NCBI GenBank assembly: GCA_002070735.1
Contig: MWDX01000008.1
Coordinates: forward strand, 1 to 58,657
Length of the DNA stretch: 58,657 bases
Direction: 5' to 3'
From: Parcubacteria group bacterium ADurb.Bin115
GTDB lineage: Bacteria; Patescibacteriota; Patescibacteriia; Patescibacteriales; UBA12465
Shown: piece by piece, positions 32,301 through 41,289 of the stretch
How positions within the stretch are numbered: position 1 is the stretch's first letter
How the letters are laid out: each line of letters starts with the position of its first letter
Translations under genes and position numbers: made by a program
Notes under the pieces: generated by a model
What the model was told of the DNA's origin: nothing
Seen by the model: the letters and a program-made list of their open reading frames with translations, nothing else
Database searches by the model: none

Positions 32301-35266
32301 CAAGACTGGACTGATAGGCGACTGCAGTCAACACAAGCTCCAGTCGGCACGGAAATATCACAATATTTACCAGAATGGGCACTACAATTACAAGCTTGAT
32401 CAGATAATAATTGCTCTTCCGGAGAAATAGTACCATTACCATCGCTATCGATCATACAACCAGAACATTGGCCTAAACCAGCTTTATCGTCGCTAGTATC
32501 ACTGCCACAAGTCCCACTACAAGTTAAAGGCAAACAACAATCACGAGCATCCTGACCGATTTCACAACAACAATCGCAACGAGCCGAAGTGTCAGCTAAA
32601 CAAGAAGTGCCATCACAACTGGCGCTACCGGGGCATAACTCGGCACTTACACAACGTCCTTCTTGGCCGATTGGCCGACAATTAAAGTTTGTCGGGCAGA
32701 GAGAACAAGTTGACTCCGTTGAGCTCGTGCTGTCGACACAATGACCGCCATCAAGACGTGTCCAACCATTAGGACAAGAAGAGGCAACGCTTATTTGCCA
32801 ATGAGCTTGACCGCCAAATTGGCTAAAAATCTTACAAGATTGAACAGCGTTAAATGTTTGCTGACCAAGAGTATAACTAATATTAGAATCTAGGGAACAA
32901 GTATTATTATTAATAAAGCATCGATCAGATTGATGATCATAAACACAAGTTCCTTCGCCTAGCTCAGCACAAGCAGGTACAGTCGCGCAGCTGGAATCGC
33001 AAGAACCTAAAACCTTGGTGCCACCGGCATAAGGGGAGCATAAACCCGGAGAATTAGGACAAAAAGCGCCAACCTGGCAAGCCCCCAAGGCCTGAGCCAT
33101 TCCTTGGCAACTATCAAACTCATCATCACCCTCAACCCCGCCAAACTCAGTAGAAAAATTCCATTCAAACACGGAATTAGGAATGTCGACATAACACTCG
33201 GCCAAAGAAGTAGCGCAACGTCCTTGCTTGTAGGTGCCTGCCGGACAACAAGTATCGCCACTACAATCACTATTATCAACGCAAGTACCAATTTCAAAAT
33301 TAACATCATTACCCCATTCACTATTCTTGACCACTTTCACGGCACCGGTCACTGCATTATCAGGCACGCTGGGATTTAATTTCTGAGCTGATTGTTCAAG
33401 ACTAATTTGACCGCTGACCGAACGGTTATAAGAAAAAACAGTTAAAGCATTGCCACCGTTATCGCCAAAATATTCACCCCAAATTTCTACGGGCGTGCCA
33501 ATTTGACCACGCGTAGGAAAAATACGACAAATACTAGTCTTCAAAGAAGAATTAGCATCAACCGTAAAAACATTAGGGTTGGCATTTTGAGAATCAATTT
33601 TATCATCATTAATTTCCATCCTGAGCACATAATTGCCGTCATTGATATCGGCCGGAACTTTCACGATAACTTGATTGTCTTTCCAGACAGAACTAGCGCA
33701 AACCTCGGGAAAATCATAACTGGCCTCCTTGTCCCCAAAAAATACCCGGGAAGATCCACGAGCGCCGCCGAAACCAGAGCCATGGATGGTGACATATTGA
33801 CCGGCACGGCCGCTACTTGGCTCAAAATAACTAATATAAGGACCCTGATTGGGCTCAGCCTGCTTTACAAAACGAACATAATTGCTTTTTTCATTATTAC
33901 CAGCAATACTAGCCACCACAAAACTACTCATCTCGCCCTTATTAACATTAGGAATGGTAGTTGTGCCGGTTAAGCCGGTCGGATTAATAAAATCGGAAGC
34001 CAAACCGCGCACATTTTTATCATAGCTACCAAAATAAGCTTCGCCTCCATACAAATTAACACCGCGATAATTTACCTTTTCACTTAACAACCCAGAGTCC
34101 GGAGTGAGCAAACAAACTCCAGGGCGAACAATGCTGTTAACTACAAAATCTTCAATAATCGGTCCATTATCGTCATTAGTGCTATCACTCTGATTATCAG
34201 CGGTAACAACCCTCACCGCCCCAGTTGTGGCTGTATTCGGGACAACAACGATAATCTGATTATTTGTCCAAGAATCAATACAATCAGGATTTAAAGCAGT
34301 AGGATTAAGGCCGACAGCATCCGTACTAAAAATAACCTTGCTCACTAGGGGGTCATACTGGCCAAAATTAGACCCAGAGATAGTAATGATATTATCAGCC
34401 GTACCGTTAGGCGTGTTTAAATTACAGCCCAAAGAACAATCGGCGTCGGTAGTGCATGACAAATCAACATTCTCATTACAAAAACCACCCGCAGGACTAA
34501 TATTGGTAATCACCGGCGGCCCGTAACAAGTACAAGAGTCCGGGTTGCAGCTTAAATATTCCGCGCATTTATTATTATCCGCTTCGCAGGTTGGAGTATT
34601 AGTATCGGCATCGCAATAGTCTCCCAATTCGCCTTTAGGCAAACATGAGCAAATATCCACATCGCAAAAACTATCAACAGAACAGATTTGATCAGCCGCT
34701 TGGCAGCCACTTAAAGGACTACTGTCACAACTGCTCGGGCCGCCGCCATTATTACAATCAGACCCCAGACATGGCCCCCAAGAACCGTCAATACAACTCA
34801 TAGAGCCACCGCAACCGCAAGACAATAATTGTCCAGAATTACATGATGATCCAGATGAACCATTGCCGTTAGTTGCGCCCGTAAGGCGGCTTAATATAAA
34901 AGAAGCAATACCCCAAGCTGATAAAATTATCACTAAACCAATTACACTGTTTTTTAAAATTTTTTTTGCCTTTTCTATCTTGTCTTCTGCGCCATTGGAT
35001 GTCATCCAAATAAAACCGCCGTAGATAATCAAACCGACAGCCAGCACTCCCAAGACAAGCATGACGATATTAATAACTCTCGCGGCGATTGTCCGCGGAT
35101 CACCCGAACTTAAAACAATATCATTATTAATCTCATTAACACCGACATCAATCTGAGCGTTAGCCAAACCGCTAAAGGTTAAGCTGACACCAAACAAAAA
35201 GAGGAAGACAGCAATCCGAATAATAAATTTCTTATTTTTATTCACAAAAGAAGACTTATTCAGCAT
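29381..35266 (-). CDS. Giant exoprotein: VirB2/TrbC-like pilin module fused to IPT/TIG, cysteine-rich and fibronectin III domains
   Basis: About 1961 aa from the ATG at 35266; an in-frame TTG at 35293 would add 9. Residues 1-38 form a signal-type helix, then IDVGVNEINNDIV and two transmembrane helices around a short cytoplasmic loop (GGFIWMTSNGAEDKIEKAKK). This is the layout of VirB2/TrbC-type pilin subunits. Outside follow several IPT/TIG-like domains (ITNISPAGG, ISYFEPSSGRAGQYVTIHG), a long cysteine-rich region (roughly 690-1200) and Ig-like segments. At the C-terminus are fibronectin type III-like modules (PPQGLTATIVNGQRLHFVWQ). Function unknown; probably anchored by the pilin helices. The next gene upstream has the same pilin start. 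Confidence 0.8.
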   Translation of the reverse strand: MLNKSSFVNKNKKFIIRIAVFLFLFGVSLTFSGLANAQIDVGVNEINNDIVLSSGDPRTIAARVINIVMLVLGVLAVGLIIYGGFIWMTSNGAEDKIEKAKKILKNSVIGLVIILSAWGIASFILSRLTGATNGNGSSGSSCNSGQLLSCGCGGSMSCIDGSWGPCLGSDCNNGGGPSSCDSSPLSGCQAADQICSVDSFCDVDICSCLPKGELGDYCDADTNTPTCEADNNKCAEYLSCNPDSCTCYGPPVITNISPAGGFCNENVDLSCTTDADCSLGCNLNTPNGTADNIITISGSNFGQYDPLVSKVIFSTDAVGLNPTALNPDCIDSWTNNQIIVVVPNTATTGAVRVVTADNQSDSTNDDNGPIIEDFVVNSIVRPGVCLLTPDSGLLSEKVNYRGVNLYGGEAYFGSYDKNVRGLASDFINPTGLTGTTTIPNVNKGEMSSFVVASIAGNNEKSNYVRFVKQAEPNQGPYISYFEPSSGRAGQYVTIHGSGFGGARGSSRVFFGDKEASYDFPEVCASSVWKDNQVIVKVPADINDGNYVLRMEINDDKIDSQNANPNVFTVDANSSLKTSICRIFPTRGQIGTPVEIWGEYFGDNGGNALTVFSYNRSVSGQISLEQSAQKLNPSVPDNAVTGAVKVVKNSEWGNDVNFEIGTCVDNSDCSGDTCCPAGTYKQGRCATSLAECYVDIPNSVFEWNFSTEFGGVEGDDEFDSCQGMAQALGACQVGAFCPNSPGLCSPYAGGTKVLGSCDSSCATVPACAELGEGTCVYDHQSDRCFINNNTCSLDSNISYTLGQQTFNAVQSCKIFSQFGGQAHWQISVASSCPNGWTRLDGGHCVDSTSSTESTCSLCPTNFNCRPIGQEGRCVSAELCPGSASCDGTSCLADTSARCDCCCEIGQDARDCCLPLTCSGTCGSDTSDDKAGLGQCSGCMIDSDGNGTISPEEQLLSDQACNCSAHSGKYCDISVPTGACVDCSRLSVQSCLNHSQSCCLDSKGTASPADDVCRGGNGQEVSADPASPDFGYCAYYDCQNASSTPPGDPSLCASSTPKVFGLFKNVEACVNNCAASPGLSFCGQFDGDLVACAAANGCCFNFNDQKCTSGAQMLGGYCAYYNCQAAPNEAQCDPNPSPIGIYNSQTACSIGCAQPPFGGLGKDCRNLTTNNTDCNQSFCSPPFACLNGSGNIGLPGDCGACCCQVGNPDSCSGIGNGSLVCQSNQTPCSGEDRGLCCGCSQDVDCGNANTLGCDASACCRNRPSVLGDQLVPPHGATGVCRNASIRVPFDQLMDVGSVMDNILLLEEHDYGNGVCPAGTFLASVSTVNTINHNWLAKAYSQVKSSFRSILNRLGLSSAPVLALNPPAPDKLYCSIPGNISVINNGNGSVAEFIPKKLLSPATNYYLIVKGDESLDSNAGVLSQWQIGLNGPGYLNLGTNSYIEGENIKFNNLTFKNSYIAGFTTLPQQGANVGICAVDYVVTEPASYLFQSTDNDLNEDDSNPNSNSFDTKNDRDKLFKAGAYSADDQLLHPSSGYYWDWSWQVAKPSIASIAYVSGLADNQAFVVAADGVSDDSTILSAQIDMNRFSAPNCNSSASCVCAEPECVNNCCNIYQEGDGLQAETPLFIFLCKNPWPAVNPVTLAWSPWYDTCVGAIGNNCSNYNYKFYYCRDAGADGLADDLPAMINPAVIRGTSNSLICSEGQTACSNLGTTCGPDNNYDGVGDGFCIWNILKESYFFKEATPQIGAITAAIDQEDGDSVRLEWYGDASVIYNANASLMGKYRLYYAPVSSGNMSFVDISPRDAYIVGVPGPVCTPLTPANGENYSCHYLLKGLQAGENYRFRISAISSAQVESPLSEEKTVLITDTLAPAPPQGLTATIVNGQRLHFVWQANTDDTSFYRLYHGVSSGQYGESYDSDKQATTMDLNLQQFSQGIHYFALSALDSSNNESNKSAQITIVVPAP

Positions 35267-35340
35267 AAAAGCGTGAAGATAATCAGCGGCCAAAACCGCT
35301 AACGACTTTAAACTTTATTTTATTACTAAACTTTAGCTAA

Positions 35341-38022
35341 TTACTGGCAATTGCCGTCATCCCCCAAAAGGCTAGTCGGCACACCGTAACAACAAGAAGG
35401 ATTATTGGCATCAGCCGCGCAATTAGGGCCGGCACTAGGCTTGAAACAGTTCTGATAAATATCTTTTACCCCCGAACCGACTTGAGACTTATAAGTTACC
35501 GAAGGGCTTAATTCCGTATGCTTCAAGAAAACAAAAGTTAAATCGGGTTCACCGTCAAGCGGAAAAACATCTCGATTCTCCGCCGTCACCCAATAACCCA
35601 CTGGCGAAGGAGAAGAGGTAAAAAGATTAATGAGATGATGCTCTACGTTTTTCTGGCCGTTATTTATCCAAACACTGCCCGTGCGCAGACTGGCGTTCAT
35701 CATTAGGGTATTAAAATTAATTTGAACAGGGGCTTTAGTGTCAGCCTTTAAACTATTATTATCTGGCTTAATGAAAGAAATTTGAGGCGGCGCGGACATT
35801 ATTTGATCATTAATATAAAAAGACCAGCGATATTTATCTTTAAGCTCCAGATTGGCGGGCTCATTTTCGTTATAAAAAGTAATTGGTCCATCCGCAAAAA
35901 CGTCACGATTACCGTCTAAGGAATTAACGGCAGCGTCGACAATGCCATCAAGCTGATCAAGATTAGCCACCGGATAATTTTTGCCGTTAACATCCTGACA
36001 AGTAAGATAATTAAAAAATGGCGCACAGTGGGAAAACGGCTGAAAATTAGCGCAATCCGCATCAGTATTACAAGTCTTTAAATTAGCAGCTACCAGTTCA
36101 ACGGCTAAATGACTATCCGCTGGTAAACAATAAATCTTCTCGCCGCAACTATTTTGTCCGCACTCAACATCAGAAATAAATTCAACTGACTTGTAGGCGT
36201 TGGAGATTAAAAAATTTCCAGAAAGATAATGGCCAACACAAACGTTATCGCTACACTTATAAGAAGCGCAGTCGGCGTCAACGCTACAAGAAGCACCATC
36301 GGTGGCTGTAGCTTCCGCATTGACAACCCGGATATAATCAGCGACTTCATCAGCGGAACCGGAAACAAACATCGGATTAACCGCTTCGTTAAAGTTCACC
36401 TGAATAACCGAATTCATCGGACGGTCATGACGATCTTTTACTTCGCTGACCCTAACCAAATCAGTCCCGCCGCTAAACGCCTGCAAAGAAAGGGCGTCAC
36501 TATTAGTGGTAGATAAATTTATATTATTGCCAGCCGCACCGGCTACTTTAGCGATTAAAATTACCTTATTCCCTTCTAAATCAACATTGACATCGGGATG
36601 ACCGCTTAATTTTACAAAAATATTAAGGGCGATAATATTTAAACCACTACAACCACTAATCGAAATATTATGGTCGTTATTATTTTCAGAAAAGGTAAAG
36701 GTATATATTTCTCCGCCCACAGTAAGTTGGTCGGCTAAAATCTCCGGTTGAATATTTATCTGCCAAGCATTGCCGGCCTCATGACCCTCAACATCGAGTT
36801 GAAAAAATCCAGAGAAAACAATCTGATTGCCGTTCCAATTAGCTACTCCCAATAATTCTTGCCCGGCAAACAACTGGGCTTGATTGTTATCAGGGGTAGT
36901 AACGACGGTCAAGGCAGAAACATTCTGATGAAAATTATCATCAAGAATAGCGCTACCGTTCTGATTACCGGCTATAGGTATTACTCCTAAAATAGAGGGC
37001 GCTTGATAAACCTGAGGACAATTATTGACGGTCACGGCCGCCTGAGCAGCAACGGCGGCAACAGTCTGACTGTAAAAATCCTTTTCATTATCAGGCAAAG
37101 GGAAAATGCCTCCTCTCAGCACCTGAGGAGGAGTTAAATCTAAATTATTACTCACTCGAAAGCCCCACTGAAGCCAATCGGTATTACAAGTTTTAAAGAT
37201 TGAATCACCGCTATCCTTCAAAATACCATTAGTAAATTTAACTTGATAATCAGTATCACCATCAGGGCTGCCCAAGAAGTCATGCGGGGTGATAATTAGA
37301 GTCTGCCGGTCACTGGAAACACTCACGTGTGCTTGATTGACATTAGTATTATCATTTGGACAAGAGGTATCACCACAATTATCACCAAAATCTTGCCGGA
37401 AAATACGAATATGTGTAGGATTGATTAGATTACATGAAGCCTGGTCGCAAGCACAAGCTTCGCCAGCGGCATTCTGGCAAACACTGGTTAAAAGTATTGG
37501 TTCCTTAAAAGTAATGATTATAGAAGTGTTACGAGCCACATCGGTTTGACCATCTTCAGGATAAACACGCTCAACCGTACAAGCCCCTATTGCCCCAGTG
37601 CCAACTAGAGCACTATTGCTGCCCGAATCGCCATTAAAAAAGCCACCGTTACCGGTAGCGCCTAAAAGACGACTCATAATAAAAGAAACAATACCCCAAG
37701 CCGATAAAATTATCACTAAGCCGATAATAGCGTTTTTTAAAGTATTCTTAGCTTTATCAATTTTATCTTCATTACCTCCGCTTGTCATCCAAAGAAAACC
37801 GGCATAGATGATCAAGCCGACCGCAATTACGCCTAAAAACAATAAGGCGATATTAATGATCCTGGCAATGATAATGCGAGGATCAGTATCACTTAAAACA
37901 ATGGCATTGTTAATTTCGTTAATGCCGACATCTAAATTTTGGGCAAAAACAAAATTAACCGAGAATAACCCAGCGCTAATAAGCGCAAAAAATAATAAAA
38001 ACGAAAAAAATCGACGGCGCAT
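35341..38022 (-). CDS. Exoprotein: VirB2/TrbC-like pilin module fused to Ig-like (Big_5-type) domains
   Basis: An 893-aa protein beginning with a signal-type helix. The conserved LDVGINEINNAIVLSDTDPR and two transmembrane helices (about 55-75 and 97-118) surround a short basic loop (GGNEDKIDKAKNTLKNA). This head is nearly the same as in the following 1961-residue protein, so the two are tandem paralogues. Outside are Big_5-like units (VYPEDGQTDVARNTSIIITF, later SFIKPDNNSLKADTKAPVQI), a segment resembling phage or baseplate beta-domains (AGAAGNNINLSTTNSD) and several cysteine pairs. First gene of the three-gene exoprotein set, divergent from rel. Confidence 0.8.
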   Translation of the reverse strand: MRRRFFSFLLFFALISAGLFSVNFVFAQNLDVGINEINNAIVLSDTDPRIIIARIINIALLFLGVIAVGLIIYAGFLWMTSGGNEDKIDKAKNTLKNAIIGLVIILSAWGIVSFIMSRLLGATGNGGFFNGDSGSNSALVGTGAIGACTVERVYPEDGQTDVARNTSIIITFKEPILLTSVCQNAAGEACACDQASCNLINPTHIRIFRQDFGDNCGDTSCPNDNTNVNQAHVSVSSDRQTLIITPHDFLGSPDGDTDYQVKFTNGILKDSGDSIFKTCNTDWLQWGFRVSNNLDLTPPQVLRGGIFPLPDNEKDFYSQTVAAVAAQAAVTVNNCPQVYQAPSILGVIPIAGNQNGSAILDDNFHQNVSALTVVTTPDNNQAQLFAGQELLGVANWNGNQIVFSGFFQLDVEGHEAGNAWQINIQPEILADQLTVGGEIYTFTFSENNNDHNISISGCSGLNIIALNIFVKLSGHPDVNVDLEGNKVILIAKVAGAAGNNINLSTTNSDALSLQAFSGGTDLVRVSEVKDRHDRPMNSVIQVNFNEAVNPMFVSGSADEVADYIRVVNAEATATDGASCSVDADCASYKCSDNVCVGHYLSGNFLISNAYKSVEFISDVECGQNSCGEKIYCLPADSHLAVELVAANLKTCNTDADCANFQPFSHCAPFFNYLTCQDVNGKNYPVANLDQLDGIVDAAVNSLDGNRDVFADGPITFYNENEPANLELKDKYRWSFYINDQIMSAPPQISFIKPDNNSLKADTKAPVQINFNTLMMNASLRTGSVWINNGQKNVEHHLINLFTSSPSPVGYWVTAENRDVFPLDGEPDLTFVFLKHTELSPSVTYKSQVGSGVKDIYQNCFKPSAGPNCAADANNPSCCYGVPTSLLGDDGNCQ

Positions 38023-38050
38023 TTTATTTTAATTGAACCGCCAAGCGTGA

Positions 38051-38085
38051 TATAATTTAAAAGCTTAGCAGTTAAGCTTATTATA
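38051..38085. promoter_or_regulatory. Palindrome between two opposed -10 elements (rel / exoprotein)
   Basis: A plus-strand TATAAT (38051-38056) and a minus-strand TATAAT (plus 38080-38085) face each other. Between them is the perfect 7-bp inverted repeat AAGCTTA/TAAGCTT (38061-38067, 38073-38079) with a 5-base loop. Both transcripts would pass through the palindrome, which could be an operator. The -35 boxes are poor. Confidence 0.4.
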
Positions 38086-38112
38086 ACATAAAAATACAAA
38101 ATTAGAAAAGAC

Positions 38113-39576
38113 ATGACGATTGATCGCATCATCAAAAAATTTGAGGAAAATCATCCCAACGAAGATACCACAAAGCTGCGTTTAGCTTATGATTTTGCGC
38201 TTGAAGCGCACGCAGGACAACTGCGTAAAACCGGCGAACCCTACATCCAACACCCACTACATACAGCCTTTCTCTTAACAGAAATCAAAGCCGACCTACC
38301 AACAATAATTGCCGGGCTAATTCATGATGTTCCCGAAGATACGGATAAGACTATTGAAGATGTTCGAAAAAACTTTGGCGAAGAAGTGGCGACTCTTGTT
38401 GAGGGCGTTACTAAACTGGGAAAAATAAAATACAGGGGAATTGAGCGCTACCGAGAAAATCTAAAAAAGATGTTCTTAGCAATGGCCACTGATATCAGAG
38501 TAATTTTTATTAAATTCTGCGACCGCCTGCATAATTTGCGCACCCTTGAAGGACTGCCTGAGGCTAAACAAAAAAGAATTGCCCAAGAAACCCTGGAAAT
38601 ATATGCACCCATTGCTGGCATGCTTGGCATCTGGCGTTTAAAGTGGCAATTAGAGGACCTCTGCTTCAAATACTTATACCCAGAAAAATTCCAAGAATTA
38701 GAACAGAAATATGAAGTTGAAAAAAAAGCGGAAAGAAACCAATATTTTCAAAAAATTAAGAAAGAACTATTGCCACGATTAGCCGAAACTAATTTAAAAT
38801 ATGATTTAGAAGTTCGTTTCAAACATCTATACAGCATTTATCAAAAAATGCAGCGCAAAGACAGAAAATTCGATGAAATTTATGATGTCTTCGCTTTAAG
38901 AATAATTGTGCCCACTATTGATGATTGCTATAAAGTTCTCGGCATAATCCATACTATCTGGAGACCAAAGCCTAACCGTTTCAAAGATTATATCGCCGTC
39001 CCCAAGCCTAACGGCTATCGTTCTTTACATACTACGATTTTTGGACCGGAAGGCAAGGCGGTTGAATTTCAAATCAGAACCCAAGAAATGCACGAAGAGT
39101 CATTATACGGTTTAGCCGCCCATTGGTATTATAAAGCTAAAAACCAAAACGAATTACAACCTCATTGGGTTAAAGAAATTGTTGACATCCAAAAAGAAAT
39201 TTCCGACACCAGTGAATTAATAAAAAATATCAAATTAAATATTTTTAATGACCGCATCTTTGTGTTTTCGCCAAAAGGCGATGTTTTTGAATTACCGGAA
39301 TATTCCACTCCCATAGATTTTGCATATGCCGTCCATACTAATATAGGCAACCAAGCTACCGGCGCGATTATTAATGATCGCTTGGCTAAGCTTGACCAAG
39401 AATTAAAAAACGGCGATTTAGTGGAAATAATCACCGATAAAGGGCGGCAATATCCTAATCGTGATTGGCTAAAATTTGTCAAAACAAAAAGAGCGCGTGA
39501 CTGTATCAAGCAATTTGCCAAAAAAAGTCCGATTGAAAATTTTAAGCGTTTTCTCCCAAGCAGAAAAAAAGAATAA
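38113..39576 (+). CDS. Short RelA/SpoT-type (p)ppGpp hydrolase/synthetase with TGS domain
   Basis: A 487-aa stringent-response enzyme. The HD hydrolase domain (about 20-180) keeps its metal and catalytic residues: Arg38, His47, His71-Asp72, the EDT at 75-77 and Asp137 in KFCDRLHN. The synthetase domain (about 215-345) has RFKDYIAVPKPNGYRSLHT with the RxKD form typical of bifunctional enzymes. A TGS domain (about 385-445) follows and the protein ends there. The helical, zinc-finger and ACT regions of full-length Rel (about 720-750 aa) are missing, so ribosome sensing must differ or be absent. Both activities appear intact. Confidence 0.92.
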   Translation: MTIDRIIKKFEENHPNEDTTKLRLAYDFALEAHAGQLRKTGEPYIQHPLHTAFLLTEIKADLPTIIAGLIHDVPEDTDKTIEDVRKNFGEEVATLVEGVTKLGKIKYRGIERYRENLKKMFLAMATDIRVIFIKFCDRLHNLRTLEGLPEAKQKRIAQETLEIYAPIAGMLGIWRLKWQLEDLCFKYLYPEKFQELEQKYEVEKKAERNQYFQKIKKELLPRLAETNLKYDLEVRFKHLYSIYQKMQRKDRKFDEIYDVFALRIIVPTIDDCYKVLGIIHTIWRPKPNRFKDYIAVPKPNGYRSLHTTIFGPEGKAVEFQIRTQEMHEESLYGLAAHWYYKAKNQNELQPHWVKEIVDIQKEISDTSELIKNIKLNIFNDRIFVFSPKGDVFELPEYSTPIDFAYAVHTNIGNQATGAIINDRLAKLDQELKNGDLVEIITDKGRQYPNRDWLKFVKTKRARDCIKQFAKKSPIENFKRFLPSRKKE

Positions 39577-39633
39577 AACCGCAGACAATAATATTAATGA
39601 TCTCAATGGTCCCCTTCCCGCGCTTACTGGCAG

Positions 39634-39648
39634 CCCCTGCGGGGTTTT
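39634..39648 (+). terminator. Terminator downstream of rel
   Basis: The short GC stem CCCC-TGC-GGGG is followed by TTTT, 58 bases after the rel stop. A stronger hairpin follows at 39659. Confidence 0.5.
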
Positions 39649-39658
39649 CTGCCCTTTT

Positions 39659-39690
39659 AAAAAATCGCCCACTAAACAGGGCGATTTTTA
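39659..39690. terminator. Bidirectional terminator between rel and rpsU
   Basis: The perfect stem AAAATCGCCC/GGGCGATTTT is flanked by A and T runs on both strands. It lies between the convergent rel (+) and rpsU (-) genes and should stop transcription from both. Confidence 0.85.
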
Positions 39691-39696
39691 TAAATA

Positions 39697-39927
39697 TTAT
39701 CTGTTCTGAGTTTCTTCTAATTTACCGATCTTACGTAAATATTCTTTTTTACGCTGGGTCTTGATACTGATTAAAGCATATTTCTTCTGTTGTCTTTTAG
39801 TCTTCTTGGGTTCCAAGTGTTGTTTGGAACGTGCTTTCTCCAGGCGTTTACTATTTTTTAAGCCTTTCTTGAATTTACGCAAGAAACTCTCAAAACTTTC
39901 GCCAGGTTTTCTTTTAAAATCAGCCAT
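39697..39927 (-). CDS. rpsU: Small ribosomal subunit protein bS21
   Basis: A 76-aa protein with the bS21 signature RKPGESFESFLRKFKKGL near the N-terminus, then a basic helical tail (KKYALISIKTQRKKEYLRK). bS21 sits near the anti-Shine-Dalgarno region of 16S rRNA and helps initiation. The tail is slightly longer than in E. coli (71 aa). Its start overlaps the end of hisS by 8 bases, so it is probably co-translated with it. Confidence 0.88.
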   Translation of the reverse strand: MADFKRKPGESFESFLRKFKKGLKNSKRLEKARSKQHLEPKKTKRQQKKYALISIKTQRKKEYLRKIGKLEETQNR

Positions 39928-41275
39928 AAATTACACCTTCCTTTCTATTTACTTTTTTTTCTAACCTATCTTTTATCTTCTTAAAGGCCACGGTTTCTTG
40001 GACTCCAGACTCCATGTCTCTTAACATAATAGTTTCATCCATTACTTCTTTTTTACCTAAAATCAAGCTTATCTTTGCATTTAAACGAACCGCTTCTTCC
40101 ATTTGATTTTTTAGACTGTCAGTGGAAAAAGACTGACGAACATTGAATCCGGCCCGACGTAATTCCTCAAAAAGTATCAAAGATTTAATCTTCGCCTGAT
40201 CTCCAAGTTGGGCAAGGAATATTACCTCCTCTTTAAAGTTGGGTAGAGTTAAGCGATCTTTTACCTTGGCTACCAGTCTTTCCAAACCAATAGCCAGGCC
40301 AACAGAAGGTGTCGGTCGACCGCCCAGGCTTTCAACTAAAGTATCATAACGGCCGCCTCCAGCTAAAGCTAATTTACTAGAAGCAACCCCTTCATCATTA
40401 AGAGGCCAAAACTCAAAGACCGTATCATTATAATAACTGAGGCCGCGCACCAGGTAAGGGTTAAAATTATAAGGGATACCGAGCTCGTCTAAATATTCAA
40501 GCACTTTAGCAAAATGATTCCGACTTTCATCGGATAAACAATCGGCAATCTGAGGCGCTTCATGTAATAAATTCTGACAAGCCTCTTCTTTGCAATCCAA
40601 TAAAGCCATCATGTTATTGCCTAAATATTTCTTACAATTATTACAGAGCTTGGAACGGCGACCACGTTCCTTATAAAAACTATTAAGCTTGCTGATGTAT
40701 TCTTTGCGGCAATCGGCTTTACCTAAACTGTTGATTTGAATCTGAAAACTAGCTTGTAAATCTTGAAAAAAATTATAAGCAGCGGTAATCAATAGAGCCT
40801 CGGCCATCGGCTTGTCTTCGCCGATAACCTCAAGATTAAACTGAGTTGACTCGCGATAACGACCAGTTTGCATTTTTTCTTTTCTAAAGACTGAACCAAT
40901 AGAATAAAGACGGACAGGCTGAGGGAGTTCAGAAAAATTATTTTCAATATAAGCTCTTAAAATTCCTTGGGTAAGTTCTGGACGCAAAGCGCCATTTTCT
41001 CCTTTTTCGCAGTCGAGTGTATACAGTTCTTTGTTATTGTGCCTGGTCGATTTTTTATATAAATCAGCGCTCTCAATAATCGGAGTCTTGATGGCATTAA
41101 AACTATAAAGCTCAGCTAAAGCTGCGGCCTTATTGGAAACAGCGCTAAAATAACGGAATTCTGAAGGCACAATATCCTTCATGCCTAAAAGGCGAGGAAT
41201 GGCTTTTGCACTTCTTCTTTCTAAAGCTTTTTTAAAAATCGGCATGTTTTTAGCGTTTACCTTCTGTCGAGACAT
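39920..41275 (-). CDS. hisS: Histidine-tRNA ligase
   Basis: Class II aminoacyl-tRNA synthetase, 451 aa. Motif 1 is in the GMKDIVPSE region. Motif 2 is FRKEKMQTGRYREFTQF-like (here RYRESTQF). The histidine-specific signatures are GLSYYNDTVFEFW and GGGRYD, and motif 3 is GLAIGLERL. The C-terminal anticodon domain follows (about 350-445). A cysteine-containing insert (LCNNCKKYL) lies near 215. Co-oriented with lepB upstream and rpsU downstream. Confidence 0.96.
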   Translation of the reverse strand: MSRQKVNAKNMPIFKKALERRSAKAIPRLLGMKDIVPSEFRYFSAVSNKAAALAELYSFNAIKTPIIESADLYKKSTRHNNKELYTLDCEKGENGALRPELTQGILRAYIENNFSELPQPVRLYSIGSVFRKEKMQTGRYRESTQFNLEVIGEDKPMAEALLITAAYNFFQDLQASFQIQINSLGKADCRKEYISKLNSFYKERGRRSKLCNNCKKYLGNNMMALLDCKEEACQNLLHEAPQIADCLSDESRNHFAKVLEYLDELGIPYNFNPYLVRGLSYYNDTVFEFWPLNDEGVASSKLALAGGGRYDTLVESLGGRPTPSVGLAIGLERLVAKVKDRLTLPNFKEEVIFLAQLGDQAKIKSLILFEELRRAGFNVRQSFSTDSLKNQMEEAVRLNAKISLILGKKEVMDETIMLRDMESGVQETVAFKKIKDRLEKKVNRKEGVIYG

Positions 41276-41289
41276 AGAAAAAATAATAA

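Noticed and set aside
31855-33979. Repeated short motifs in the 1961-aa exoprotein gene as a possible CRISPR or tandem array.
   Set aside because: The similarity follows cysteine codons in the protein; there are no identical, regularly spaced repeats.
39476-39709. Open frame overlapping the end of rel on the plus strand.
   Set aside because: It overlaps the TGS end and both terminators, with no ribosome-binding site.
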